Positions 23,263 to 33,915 of a stretch of 45,318 bases of DNA are shown here, in pieces. The DNA comes from Gnetum montanum (Eukaryota > Streptophyta > Gnetopsida > Gnetales > Gnetaceae), in assembly GCA_015680685.1 (NCBI GenBank), contig MNCI01002809.1:68232-113549 (forward strand), read 5' to 3'. The notes under the pieces are model-generated. The model was not told where the DNA came from and searched no databases. It saw only the letters and a program-made list of their open reading frames with translations. The position numbers were made by a program, and so were the translations under genes. Every line of letters begins with the position of its first letter. Within the stretch, counting starts at the first letter, position 1.

Positions 23263-23545
23263 TCATTAGTTGTGGACCCTCCATTCTAGCAATCATTCCT
23301 CCATCATGTTGGTAGCACTCACAAGATTGGATGAAATGATGAGCATCCTAGAACAATGTAGGCGAATAATATCCTACAAGAAAGATCTTAATGCATGTTC
23401 ATCTTCTAGCGTAATGATCCCCACAAGGGCCCTCATGAGCATCTTGGAGAACTTGTAATTGATCGATATCAGGAACACACCATTAGACCAAGCCATCAAA
23501 ACATACCTTATAAAGGTGTCTGTTAATTTCCATGAAATATTTAGT
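23263..23545 (-). pseudogene. Element B integrase N-terminal zinc finger
   Basis: The minus strand reads LQDAHEGPCGDHYARR, then after about 30 residues HHFIQSCECYQHDGG, i.e. the H-x6-H ... C-x2-C finger that starts Ty3/gypsy integrases. Stops break it and the catalytic core is not present before the tandem repeat and gap. Confidence 0.75.
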
Positions 23546-24080
23546 TCAGTGAAGAAACTGTTGTTTCTTTTTAACGTCTAACCCATGTGGTGTTTCTTGT
23601 GTAAGGAGATAGGTAAGAATGCTACTATACCAATTTGTCTCTGTGGTGAATTGATTATTTACTACACTTGCAAAAAAGGAGTTCATTAGGGAAATGCTTA
23701 GAAATTGGATATTCATCCTCTTTGTTGTCCCATCATAATCGAGATAAATGATCAGCAACAACATTCTCAGTGCCTTTACAATTGATCATTGTAAGATCAA
23801 ACTCTTATAAGATCACGAGCCATCATGTAATATGAGGGTTCACTATTGGTTTATTCATTAGGAACTATATTGCACTATTATCCATGTGTACAAATACCTT
23901 ATAGCCCAATACATAGTACCTAAATTTTTCTAGTGTAAACACCACAACCATTAACTCTTTCTTTGTTGTGGTGTAGTTGAATTGTGCACCAGCAATACTT
24001 CGACTTGCATAGTGGATGTAATAAGGACGTTTTTGGTCATCTAACTATGTAAGTACGACTCCTAAAGCAAAGTTAGACAT
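23546..24080 (-). pseudogene. Element B RNase H
   Basis: Segments in order: FHIMTDMSNFALGVVL, YASRSIAGAQFNYTTTKKE, FVHMDNSAI, and INCKGTENVVADHLSRLDYD ending near 23700. This is the RNase H that follows RT in Athila/Tat-clade elements; the phrase E-N-V-V-A-D-H-L-S-R is typical of it. Stops occur at several tryptophan or glutamine positions. Confidence 0.85.
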
Positions 24081-25388
24081 GTCAGTCATTATGTGGAATG
24101 GTCTGAACCAGTCCGGAGCTTGTAGAATAGGTGTTTCTATGAGCTTCTATTTTAAGATTTGGAAAGCTAGTTCACATTTCCTAATCCATTCAAAGGGCAT
24201 ATCCTTTTTCATTAATTCAACCAATGATTTTGCAACATTTGAAAAGTTCTCATTAAAACGTCTATAATAGCTAGTATGTCCAAGGAATGACCAGATATCT
24301 TTTACAATTTCAGGTTGACGCGTGATTCCTTGGATGACTGTGATCTTTTTAGGATCTACCTCTATCCTTGTTTGTGAAATCTAATGCCCTAATACTATGC
24401 CTTCTTGGACTATTAAATGGATTTTTTGCTAGTTGAGCCTTAAGTTGGTTTCAACACATCATTTTAGTACTTGCTCTAATTGGTCCAATGCTTGTTCAAA
24501 GTCCGCTTAGTAGGTGGAGAAATCGTTCATGAATACTTCCACACCATTTTGTATTTGCTGCTGAAATATGCATAGAACCAAAAATTGAAACATTTTCAAA
24601 GAATTGCATAAGCCAAACAACAGCTGTTTATATGCAAATGTCCCCCAAGGACTTGTGAATATAGTCTTGGCTTGGTCTTCTAGTGCTATTTTGATTTGGT
24701 TGTATCCCCTATACCCATCCAGAAAACTATAGTAGCGATGCCCTGCAATGGTATCTATGAATTGGTCAACGAACAACAATGGGAAGTGGTCTTTGAATGT
24801 TGCCATGTTTAGTAGCCCAAAGTCTATACACACCCTCCATTTACCTTCCTTTTTGGGCACAATGACTAATGGACTAACCCATTCACTATCAGTAATGGGG
24901 TAGATAAACCTAGCTTTTAGAAGTTGTTCAATTTCTTCGTTAACCACTTGCTTAAGCTTTGGGTTCAATTGCCTTTGCGGTTGTCATCAAGGCTTCATGG
25001 AGGGGTCAATGTAAATTCCATGTTGGCATATCCTAGAATCTATTCTGGTTAATTTAGGATATGACCAAGTGAAGGCTTTTGACCATTTGTTTACCATTTT
25101 CAATAGTCTTTCCTTTTGTTGAGGAGTGAGCTTCGCATTAATGATTACCGATTTTCCATTCTTAAGAAATGTGTATTCCATATCATTGGACAATAGTTTT
25201 AACATAAGGGGCTCTTGCTTAAAGTTGTCAGCAATTTCCAACTTTCCCCAGTTGATATTTTTGATGTCAAGACTTGGAAGTTGGTGATGGACTTGCTCTA
25301 ATGTGTCTATGCTATCAATGTAGGCGCAAGTCAAGCTCTTAGTTGGTTCCATGCATATAGTTGAATTGCTCTCTTGATCAGCTATCAA
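24081..25388 (-). pseudogene. Element B reverse transcriptase, catalytic Asp changed
   Basis: From Met 25388 a pre-RT segment (FTWSYPKLTRIDSRICQHGI) leads into RT: DSEWVSPLVIVPKKEGKWRVCIDF, FLDGYRGYNQIKIALEDQAKT and SPWGTFAYKQLLFGLCNSLKM. The catalytic box reads FMND at 24522-24533: the first Asp codon GAC is AAC (24525-24527). The frame ends soon after at a stop (near 24507). Thumb and connection continue to 24081 in pieces (SFLGHTSYYRRF). Without the first Asp this RT would be inactive even if translated. Confidence 0.9.
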
Positions 25389-25990
25389 CCACTAGGTACC
25401 TTCCTATCTTGTGGCTACTACACACAGGCATCTTTGTATGTTAGTTATTTGTGCACATTGGTTACATGTAGGCAATGTTAAACATTGTACAAACTAAGAC
25501 TTCTGCATACAGTTACACCCTATTTCACTGTATGCAATGCATGGAACTTTCTTCTTCTCTATCTTTCCAAATGTATTTTCTTTCGATATTTCCTAGGAAA
25601 GATCACGTATTCCTAGGCATGCATCAATCATGCTTAGCCATGCTCTTCACATTATGATTGAAAAGTCCACCTTGTAGTTATTAACTTGAATCACTAGGAA
25701 ATTGGCTAGATATGACCACCCACAAATAGTGGTGACAATATCCTCCACTAGTCCTAATGGGATAGTAATGAACTGGTTGGCCAACTCTAAACGAATGTTA
25801 CTTTTTTTGTAATGGAGGCAGGTTCTAGGCTTTGTACATTTCTTAAGAGATTAAGTTAACACTAGACCCTAAATCCAAAAGAGCTTTGTAAGGCTCATTG
25901 CCAGCAATTTGTAAATATATAAGAGGACTTCCATGATTAAAGAATTTTCTAGAAAGATGGCTAGCTTTAATCCAATTGATAACAACATGA
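25389..25990 (-). pseudogene. Element B protease and linker
   Basis: At about 25855-25890 the minus strand reads LLDLGSSVNLIS (aspartic protease active site of Athila type). The rest of the domain (LELANQFITIPLGL..., then a stretch ending in an IIM-like strand near 25655) follows with a one-base shift caused by an extended T run near 25803. Region 25389-25640 is the linker, parallel to 19131-19545. Confidence 0.75.
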
Positions 25991-28506
25991 GTCAACATGA
26001 CTGTGTGCATTGGGCACAGTTTTTAGTTCGAAGGGAGCTCCAAATATTTGAATGGTGGTGAGGTGTTTAGAGGGTAGTCGTTTGTGGTTGCAAGGACTTA
26101 GTCAGACTATTGGTTCTAAAGAAAGGTCTCTCTTCTGTGTGGTTGTTCGAACCAATAGTAGGTTGAGGATTAATAGCCCTTGTAGCATTACATTGTTGTG
26201 GCTGGGTAGGCAGCTCACCCTACATAGTTGAAGTAGGTGGTAATGGAGCTAAGGGTGGAAGACGTGCAGCTGGATCAAAAGGGTAGTGTGTTTATAGAAC
26301 ATCACCCCTATGAGAAGGAGTTCTATAGTATTCCTGGGTTTGGTAGTGAGTCCGAGGAGTGGCATGACTAGTAGAGTCACATGGGGAGATCGGTTGCTGC
26401 ACATAGTATTTGTATGGGTCAGGTTGATGGTAAGGGTACTATTGATGTGGTGGTGGCATTCCCCATGATTGTGGGTGTTACGACTATTGATACTATTCAT
26501 TTGGTTACCTTGATTTTCCCCATGATTGTGGTGGCATTCCCCATGATTTTCACTCGAATAATACGTCAAGGGTTGGTGGAACTGCCTTGGGTTACCTTGA
26601 TGATAAGATAACCTTTAGGGTGTTTGTTGTTTGTTTAATCGTGGGTTTAGTGCATACACCCCAGACTCCTGTAGATGTGAGATTATTGGGCAACATCCCT
26701 TAAGATGGTCATATTGGCATATCTCACATCCACCCTCATTGTCTGTGTTTGAATCCACAACCTCTTCAATGATAGTAACTTTGCCCTTACCCTTGTTATG
26801 TGCATATTCATCTTCTCTTTTTTTTTCTTCTCTCCTAGTCACTACTTTGCTCTCTAGACTCCTCTACTATTTTTAGAACGGTTTGAAATTTATCATCTAG
26901 GGAGTTCCACATTTGATCGACCTTTGTCGATACTTCTAATGCAAACTTTTGAATGGGCAAAGTTTTCCTATTCACCATCTCCTTGAGTGGTGACTCTTCT
27001 TCATCCTCACAAAATCTAACTTCCTTATTTTAGAGGGAAGGATCTCTATTGTATTCCTTCACATTCTCTCTTTTCCTTAACTCACCTTCCTCTTTGGCGA
27101 CTTACTCCAACAATATTTGTACTTGATGGGATCTGAGCTTGGATAGTCTTCCTTGGGCATAAGTCCCAAGGGTTTTTCACGTTTCGTACCTAAGCCCATC
27201 TACGAGAAGACATAGTTGTTTCCTCTACGAGTACCATGGTCAGGGCAACGATGTAATAGTGCATAATATCAACCCATGGCCACATTCAAGGGTTCATGTC
27301 CCCCTTGTTTCCATCCTTGGATTTGCTTACATAGGTTGGATATGCGGGAGTACATCTGATACTTATCATTAAACAGTTCTAACATGGTACTCCATTGGCA
27401 GATGGATTCCAGTTCCAAGGATTAATACCAGTTTTCTACTTCTTTGATCAGTGTCTGTGGAAATAACTTGAGTTTTTGCCATTCATTTTCTATGTTCTAC
27501 AAGGCACATGCATCATAGAACACTTATAGATGATTCTGAGGATCAACGTTGTATCCCCCTTCAAATGATGGGATATTGTTCATGTCTAATATTTTGATCC
27601 TACTATTCTTTTGGTATCTTGTTGGGATCCTAACGGCCTCAATTATATCTAGCATACTTCAGGTAGCGAGTAGTGATTCATCGTCATCGTCCTGTCCATG
27701 GTGTCTATGATGCCTATGTTGTTCCCTACTCTCCCTCCTTTCGTGATGTGTTTCTCTAGACTACCCTCATCCCCTTTCTTGACCATTTTATCTATGATCT
27801 CTATTTTATCTACCATTATCCTTGGGGTCTTTTCCTTTGCAACTGTGTTCAAATCCTGAAGGAGAGGATGAAGGATATGATGAAGGTGAAGAGAAAGGAG
27901 GACTGGTACCATGACGGTGCCTACTACCTTCTCTTCGATGGTCACTACCTTGATCACGGTTATGATCAGAATGTCCATCCTTGTCATGTGTTCGTGTTCC
28001 TTTTTTGGATCCTTTGTGTCCATCGGTATCAGAATTTAGGTTATGGATAGTTGAGTGAAGATACTGATACACAACCCCTTGATTGAGGTTAACAGGAGGA
28101 ACATCATTTTGTGGGAAAGCTCACGAGGCAAGTTCACCACCCTCATTCTCACTTAGGACATATGGGATATCCTAATATCACTTTCCCTTCATAGATTTAT
28201 AATGTCTCTCTTGTTGTAGGTCCCTTTGACATTGTGCCTCTGTGGCTTGATAATCTCATGCACAACGTACTCTATCTGTAAGTGTTGTAGACTAATTCAT
28301 GTGAGAGCACGAATAAGCATGCTTGAGATTGAGCGATTAGGAGGTAACACTATGTTACCCTCTAAATCATGCTATCATAATTGTTCATCCTAGTGGAGGA
28401 TAAAGGTGAAGTCTGGTACATACTCATTAGGATGAGCATATACTAAGCGAAATTGTTGGGGTACTGGTGGATCAACATCATGTGTACTATGCCTCTGATT
28501 GTTCAT
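25991..28506 (-). pseudogene. Element B gag, broken
   Basis: Start chosen at 28506 (MNNQRHSTHDVD), 166 bases inside the PBS. Order: N-terminal segment to about 28290; an Arg/His/Ser/Asp-rich stretch 28072-27806 (DGHSDHNRDQGSDHRREGSR); gag core about 27600-27200 with NNIPSFEGGYNVDPQNHL and WY-stop-SLELESI; Lys/Glu-rich TRREEKKREDEY; zinc knuckle GCEICQYDHLKGCCPI near 26700-26750; and a His/Asn-rich tail with three short repeats of a CCCCATGATTGTGG-like unit (26455-26550). Many stops. Confidence 0.85.
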
Positions 28507-28671
28507 TGTGTCAGACCTAGGCGATGAAGCACTCTCATAAGAAGAAGGAGATATAATTAATTATTTAGTGTGCAATATTCTTTCTTGATGATTATAAAAT
28601 AACCAACCTTAAGGGTTCATTCCAACGATGGGAAGATTCCTATGTTCTAATTAGCACACAAGCAACCAAGT

Positions 28672-28689
28672 CCTCGACAACGACGCCAA
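28672..28689 (-). other. Primer-binding site of element B, tRNA-Asp type
   Basis: The minus strand reads TTGGCGTCGTTGTCGAGG directly after the LTR end. It resembles TGGCGCCGTTGCCGGGG, the tRNA-Asp-complementary site used by Athila elements; the differences are C-to-T or G-to-A changes. Confidence 0.8.
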
Positions 28690-29546
28690 TGCTGAGCAGG
28701 AAGGTACCTCTACACTCAACCATACAAATACGAGCATCCATGCATGATCTAGTAGCATTTCAAGGACTAAGTGCTTATGCACCTTCACAAAACAAGGATG
28801 GATTAGTCAATTGTTGTCTTCCCAAGCTCACTTGTATGACATGATTATATGGTTAAGTAAACTTGAGGCATATCATTTTTATGGTCTTTATGTTTTATGT
28901 CCTGGTGCTAAAAAGGGAGAAGTGAAGTAATTAAGTAACTAGTTTAATTTAACTACTCGACTATGCTCTAGCTACTCCTAACACTAGCATCCATTCCCAC
29001 TTACCGTACACATCCTGAACCAGTGTAACACTACTAGGATTACCAAACGCTAATCATTACTGGGTTACCAAGTGTTCTATGTATGCTTGAAGTGGTCGTA
29101 TTGAGTGTGCTTACTTGGGAAAATTAACAAGGTAAGATAGAGAGAACACTAATTAACTAATGAAGGCATTACATAACTGTAAATAACATTAAATACAATA
29201 AATAAGTTATTCTGAATGCTGCAAGGTTTATCACAAAGTTCATCTTTATTTTCGGCCACAAGGTATGCTCAAGTACACAATGCTCAAATAAAGATCTATT
29301 CACTTTATGACTCCTATTGCGGGCACTCAAAAATAATTCTAACTTTGAGAGGGGGAAAAGGCAAGAGTTTGGGTAAGGAACTAAGAAAACTAACTAACCT
29401 ATTGCCAAAGCAAGTGCACTTGCCTCTTATTTATAGGCAACAAGAAAGATTTCGACATCGGATGTTCGATATTGTTTGGTGGGCTTTGATATCGTGGACC
29501 TAATATCACAGATGTGATATTGTAGCCTTGATGTTGTGATTCATCA
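28690..29546 (-). mobile_element. Element B 5' LTR (about 857 bp)
   Basis: Minus strand: starts TGATGAATCACAACATC (29546), ends ...GTAGAGGTACCTTCCTGCTCAGCA (28690). TATA box CCTATAAATAA at 29427-29437. U3 has several GATATC or GATATT sites; U5 has two copies of a TTGGTAAYCCYAGTA motif (29027-29048 and 29055-29073). The matching 3' LTR is not in the sequenced part of the window. Confidence 0.85.
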
Positions 29547-29579
29547 AAAGTTTAGTAGCCAAATGGTGGGATAAAAAAT
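29547..29579. other. Target sequence left of solo LTR
   Basis: Short spacer ending in AAAAT, the target duplication of the solo LTR that follows. It contains a purine run (GGTGGGATAAAAAA) that looks like a polypurine tract but is better explained as target sequence because the duplication is exact. Confidence 0.6.
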
Positions 29580-30435
29580 TGATGAGTTATTTTGTCAACT
29601 TCGATATCAAATATGTGATTTCATGTCCTAGGAAATAATGTCAGATATTTGATATCATCTCTTCCATGCTAGCCTATAAATACAACACTTGGGTGCATGA
29701 TTGAGACATAGTTGGTTGATAGATTTTAGATAGCTTTTTCATAGATTTTTGATTTCTAGTTCTATTATTTCCCAATGCATGCTCGCAGTGTGATGTTAAG
29801 TAATTGTAAGGCATCCTTATTTAAGTGTGACGTACTTGGACATGTTACATGATCAGAAATAAAGATCGAGATTACTTTCATCATTATAGCATCCACTTAG
29901 ATTTATTATTGCTTTCAATTATTTAATCATTTACCATTTTGCTTAGTTAATGTTTCCATTTATTGTTCTTTACAATTCCTATCATTAAGCAGAATGAGTA
30001 TAATTAATCATGAGTGCTTAAGTGTAATTACTTGGTAACCCAGTAGTGTATCGTTTGGTAAGCCCAATGACGTACACTTGGTAATCTTAGCGGTAGTTAC
30101 ACAAAGTCTAAGGTGTGTGCAGACAATTAGGAATGGATACACATTGCACATAGGCTAGTTTAGATTTTACTTTTCACTATTAATTAGCTTAATTAATTTA
30201 TCTCTTTATTATCATTAGGAGCAGCATAGGGCTAGACAACATCAATCATAAGCCTCACTTTGGACTAAACCATATGTGACAAAGCTACCACTAGTTCAAG
30301 TGGGAAGATAGCGAATTGCGATCAAGAAATAACAATTTAGATGCGCATCTAGTTCCATCCACAGAATTTGATCAAATCATGTGTGAATGCTTGTGATTCA
30401 TATGGTTGGATGGAGGGGTATCTTGCTGCTCATTA
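29580..30435 (+). mobile_element. Solo LTR with 5-bp target duplication AAAAT
   Basis: Starts TGATGAGTTATTTTGTC and ends TTGCTGCTCATTA. AAAAT stands directly on both sides (29575-29579 and 30436-30440). There is no PBS after it. It matches, in inverse orientation, the LTR of element F at 37702-38560, including a TATA box (CCTATAAATAC at 29673-29683) and U5. TTGGTAA motifs at 30031, 30054 and 30077. It arose by recombination between the LTRs of a once complete insertion. Confidence 0.9.
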
Positions 30436-30440
30436 AAAAT

Positions 30441-31147
30441 GCATAAAGTATTTTGAAGAACATGGTAGATCTATTGAAAGTTGCCCAACTATAGAGTTCA
30501 TGTTGAACCAAAAATTTGGAAAGTTCTCTTTCCACCATTGGTGAACAATAAAATTAGTTAGTCATATTGACAAGTATGTGTCGATGTGACCCCATCAACA
30601 TGTATGTGTTGATGTAATCTTGCTAACACATATGCGTTGGTGTATCATTTGATACATCAATGCATAAATGTTTACAGAGTCTTTGTGCTTGCCTATATAA
30701 ATGCATGCACCCACAACAACATAAACACATATTCACTTGGTAATCCCAGTAGTGTTATTGCTTCATTCGCCTAGTAGCATAGTGCTTGGTAATCCCAGTA
30801 GTGGATATGTGGGTTTAGGACGTGTACGGCAAGCTAGGAATGGACACTCATCACCTGTAGTCTAGTTTAGACTTTACTTTATGTTATTAATTAGATTAAG
30901 TAATTAATTTCTCTATTATTGTTAAGAGTAACATAAGGCTAAAACAACATCAATTATCATATGTCTCACTCTGGACTAAACCATACGTGATAAAGTACCA
31001 CTAGTCCAAGTGAAAAAATAGCAAACTGCAATCAAGGCATAACAATCTAGATTCCACAACTAGTCCCATCCACGAAATTTAACCAGATCATGTGTGAACG
31101 CTTGTGATTTGTAAGGTTGGGTGTTGGGGGTACCTCACCATTCATCA
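30441..31147 (+). mobile_element. 5' LTR of a plus-strand element (start not resolved)
   Basis: The right end is clear: GGTACCTCACCATTCATCA at 31147, followed by a PBS. The start could be TGTTGAACC at about 30503, but no second copy is available to fix it. U3 at about 30570-30660 holds three spaced, partly palindromic motifs (ATCAACATGTATGTGTTGAT type). TATA box at 30694-30702. Two identical copies of CTTGGTAATCCCAGTAGTG at 30736 and 30785. U5 is related to those of the other LTRs here. Confidence 0.75.
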
Positions 31148-31165
31148 TTGGCACTATTGTTGGGG
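31148..31165 (+). other. Primer-binding site, tRNA-Asp type
   Basis: TTGGCACTATTGTTGGGG follows the LTR end directly. It is a decayed form of the tRNA-Asp-type site also seen at 28672 and 37684. Confidence 0.75.
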
Positions 31166-31280
31166 ACTTATTGTTGGAGGCTTGTTGTTTCAGTTGTGTT
31201 GTCGAAGCCATGTTGTCATAGGCTTATTGTTGAAGGCTTGTTGTCAGAGCCTTGTTGTTGAAGTCTTGTTATCATAGCCA
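31155..31280 (+). repeat. 14-bp tandem array grown from the PBS
   Basis: Eight consecutive 14-mers fill 31169-31280 exactly, with no gaps: TATTGTTGGAGGCT, TGTTGTTTCAGTTG, TGTTGTCGAAGCCA, TGTTGTCATAGGCT, TATTGTTGAAGGCT, TGTTGTCAGAGCCT, TGTTGTTGAAGTCT, TGTTATCATAGCCA. The 14 bases just before (31155-31168, TATTGTTGGGGACT) belong to the PBS and differ from the first unit at two positions, so the PBS looks like the founder unit. Confidence 0.85.
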
Positions 31281-33767
31281 ACCAAAAAGTTGACTTTTAT
31301 TAGATATTCCAGCCAATTGATGATTCATCAAGAGGGTTCGATTTTCTTTAGCCAATCAGTTGATGTCTTGGTTGACCCTCACTAGTTGTTCTCTCAACTG
31401 GTGGACACTCTCCTCTAAGATGTTCTTTTGTTTTTCTATAGTGGTCAACCTTGCACTATCCATAGCAAGCTATTTATTTTCCTCTTATGTGATGGTCAAT
31501 GCCTTTGCATGGACATATGATTGAGCTTCAGTAGTTGAGGCATTCTAGACTACCTTCTCCTTCTCTTACTCACCAATGTTGTTTTGTTCAATCAATTGAT
31601 TTAGCTGCTTTGTTTGGAATTATTCCAGCTGGTCAAGTGTGACAAACCAGGCAAGATCCCATTTTTCAGCTCTTAGGGTGGCCAACTCTTGTTTTTAGTC
31701 AATGCACTTCCATTTTTGCATGTTTTTCCCTAGTCTCTACTATGACTAGCTTTCCTTTTGTGACAATAAGGTTTGATTGCAATGTAGTGACATCACTAGG
31801 GATGTCAAAAAGGGTTGTCATTACTTGTCCCATATGCAACAATCTATCAAGAACATCTTCATGGACCATAGGAGTCATTGAAGTCCTAGCTAGCATTTGG
31901 GCATCTCTTGTCCTAGTTAAGTCCACTAGAAGCACAATAGGCACATTGAAAGATTCTTTGATGTGATCTATTATCACCTCCATGGCATCCACCACATCTT
32001 AATGCTACATGACAACCATTGTGACACCTTCTCCTATTTCAAGCATCACCTGAAAAGATGCAACGTTACAAAATATTTTTCAAGACCATTAGGATTCTCC
32101 TCCTGATTGTAACAAAATTTGCCTCGTTGATGGGTTGGGAAAAAGTATTTTTTACATAGTGTCATCAATGACTTTGAAGAGGTTTGATTCATCTCTTCTT
32201 CCCCAACTAAGCATTTTAGCTTTTTTCTACAAATGGCTCATTGTAGGCATGTAAGCTTGCGATGGTGGTGGTGGGACTTATGGCTCTTACCATTACTTTG
32301 GCTCTTGTTTTGTTTCTTTTTTTGGTCCCTCTTCCTTCTCTGGTTCTTGTTCCTCATCAAGGTCTTTCCTTGGTGCTGTAGGTTTGGGTAATTCAATGAA
32401 GGAAGCATTTTGAGCCCTCCTAGAAACATCATTAGTATATCCCAGGATCTCGGCTCGCTTGCATAGCTTCTTGATTAGGCAAGAAAATGAAAGTGTTGGC
32501 TTCACTACCTTCTTTTCCTCAAACCGTCTTTGGATTTCCATATAATTAAGGAAGATTGACATTGAATTTTCCAATTAATATTGCACTCCCCCTTACTACG
32601 TAAGTTGATATTCTATTAAGCCCTTTAGTTGGGAAGAGATGGTACATGCCAATTTTGAAATATGTCCTCTCTTCCAAAGTTAACTCACTGTATATTTTTT
32701 CATCTTTATTGTAAGCCTGCTTTAGCCACAACTTTTTGGTTTCTAGATATGACCTTGTGGAAAGCTGTGCGAATTTAGCTTCCACATTTGGTAGGTTCAT
32801 AGCCTCTGCAATTGTCTTAACTAAAAAAGAGACAAAGACTCTATCGATGTTGATTGTGGTGCTTTCTTCTTTATTATGCCAAAATTAGTATGTCTTGCCA
32901 AGGTACCATTCCCCACTTTCTGAAAGGATGGACCATAGAGGTGATGTCTGAAGTTGAGTTCTAATGACCTTAGGAGTACATGCCATGAATAGACCAAAGT
33001 TCATTTCCACGATAACTGTGGTCAACATGGATTTCTCCTAAATGGCTTTAAGGCATTTTGGGGACAACGTGAGGTGTTGTCCTTATATTGGAGCTTGTGG
33101 TTTCGTAGCCTCTTCTTGGACCGATTGCCCTATAGTAGAAGCCTCTTGATGAATGTTGAATGATTAGGCCTCTTGTTCCTTATGCTCGACTTGCTTTACT
33201 TGTTGGCCTCTACCACCCCTTGAGTGTTTTCTTACTCCTTGCAAAGGTCCTTCTTGTCCTCCTCTTTTTGGGGTCCTTTGTAATCAATTAAGAGTCTAAT
33301 GTCACTAAGGTGTTCTTATTTATCATTAACAAGTTTATACCTTACTCATGACCTTAGTTCATTAAGTTCTTTAGCTCATATGATTGTAGAGTTAGAAAAA
33401 TTTTCAAAAAAATGCCCAAAAAGTGTTAATCCTCTATTATGATCCTTCGTGATTTGGCCTCTTTTTCCTTATGTATGGCTTATCATGATAGTTGTGGTTC
33501 CTTGGGTGAAAAAATTAAAGTTTTTGGCATTAATGTGATTGATTTTTCATTAAAACACTTAAGGTTGACAACATTCTTACCCTTGTAATACCTTCCAAGT
33601 GATAGCAAAATTTCAAAAATCGATACAAGTTTTCCATGCAAGCACCCTCCCTTGACTAAATTGAATAATTCAGGTTCAAATAAGTTCAAAAACCATGAAG
33701 TTTGGAGTGGTATAGAGCAAAATATTACAAGTGGAAGTTGATTACATAGAGCTCTTAGTCGCAACAA
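31281..33767 (-). pseudogene. Transposase_32-like ORF with coiled-coil C-terminus, copy 1
   Basis: Opposite to the LTR/PBS at 31147. Possible start at 33767 (MLRLRALCNQL). Pieces: 33767-33483; NFGLFMACTPKVIRTQLQTS, about 33010-32950; NLPNVEAKFAQLSTRSYLE, about 32800-32740, followed by LTLEERTYFKIGMYHLFPT; a Lys/Glu-rich tail (32574-32293); helical segments VHEDVLDRLLHMGQVMTTL (31995-31699) and LEESVHQLREQLVRV (about 31420-31350), likely coiled coil. The L-x-x-E-R-x-x-x-K ... L-x-P-T pattern and the preceding region resemble the putative plant transposon protein domain (Transposase_32). Copy 2 at 41658-43749 aligns along most of the length. Function of the family is unknown to me. Stops and frame changes are frequent. 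Confidence 0.65.
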
Positions 33768-33819
33768 AAAATTTCAAAAACTCCCTAGTTATAAATGATG
33801 AAAATGGATTTTGGGACAC

Positions 33820-33915
33820 CACGGGGGTCATATATATAGTTTTTATTAACCTCATATTAGTTACCCGATGTTAAGTATAATCCAATATCAGGTAGTCAAT
33901 ATTGGGGTGCTCAAA
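33820..33915 (-). promoter_or_regulatory. Possible promoter of the ORF at 31281-33767
   Basis: The minus strand has ACTATATATATGAC at about 33828-33841, some 60 bases before the first Met (33767). Upstream, 33850-33915 carries AACATCGGGTAAC and GATATTGG motifs resembling the U3 of element F (CCGATGTTAGGTAT, GATATTAGG). It may be an old LTR promoter driving this ORF. Confidence 0.35.

Noticed and set aside
22348-23296. Long open frames of over 270 codons across the Ns on both strands
   Set aside because: They consist of unknown bases; the flanking hydrophobic residues come from a tandem repeat.
29547-29579. Polypurine tract before the LTR at 29580
   Set aside because: Exact AAAAT duplication on both sides makes it target sequence next to a solo LTR.
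31169-31280. CRISPR-like array
   Set aside because: Units are 14 bp and contiguous with no spacers, in a plant retroelement.
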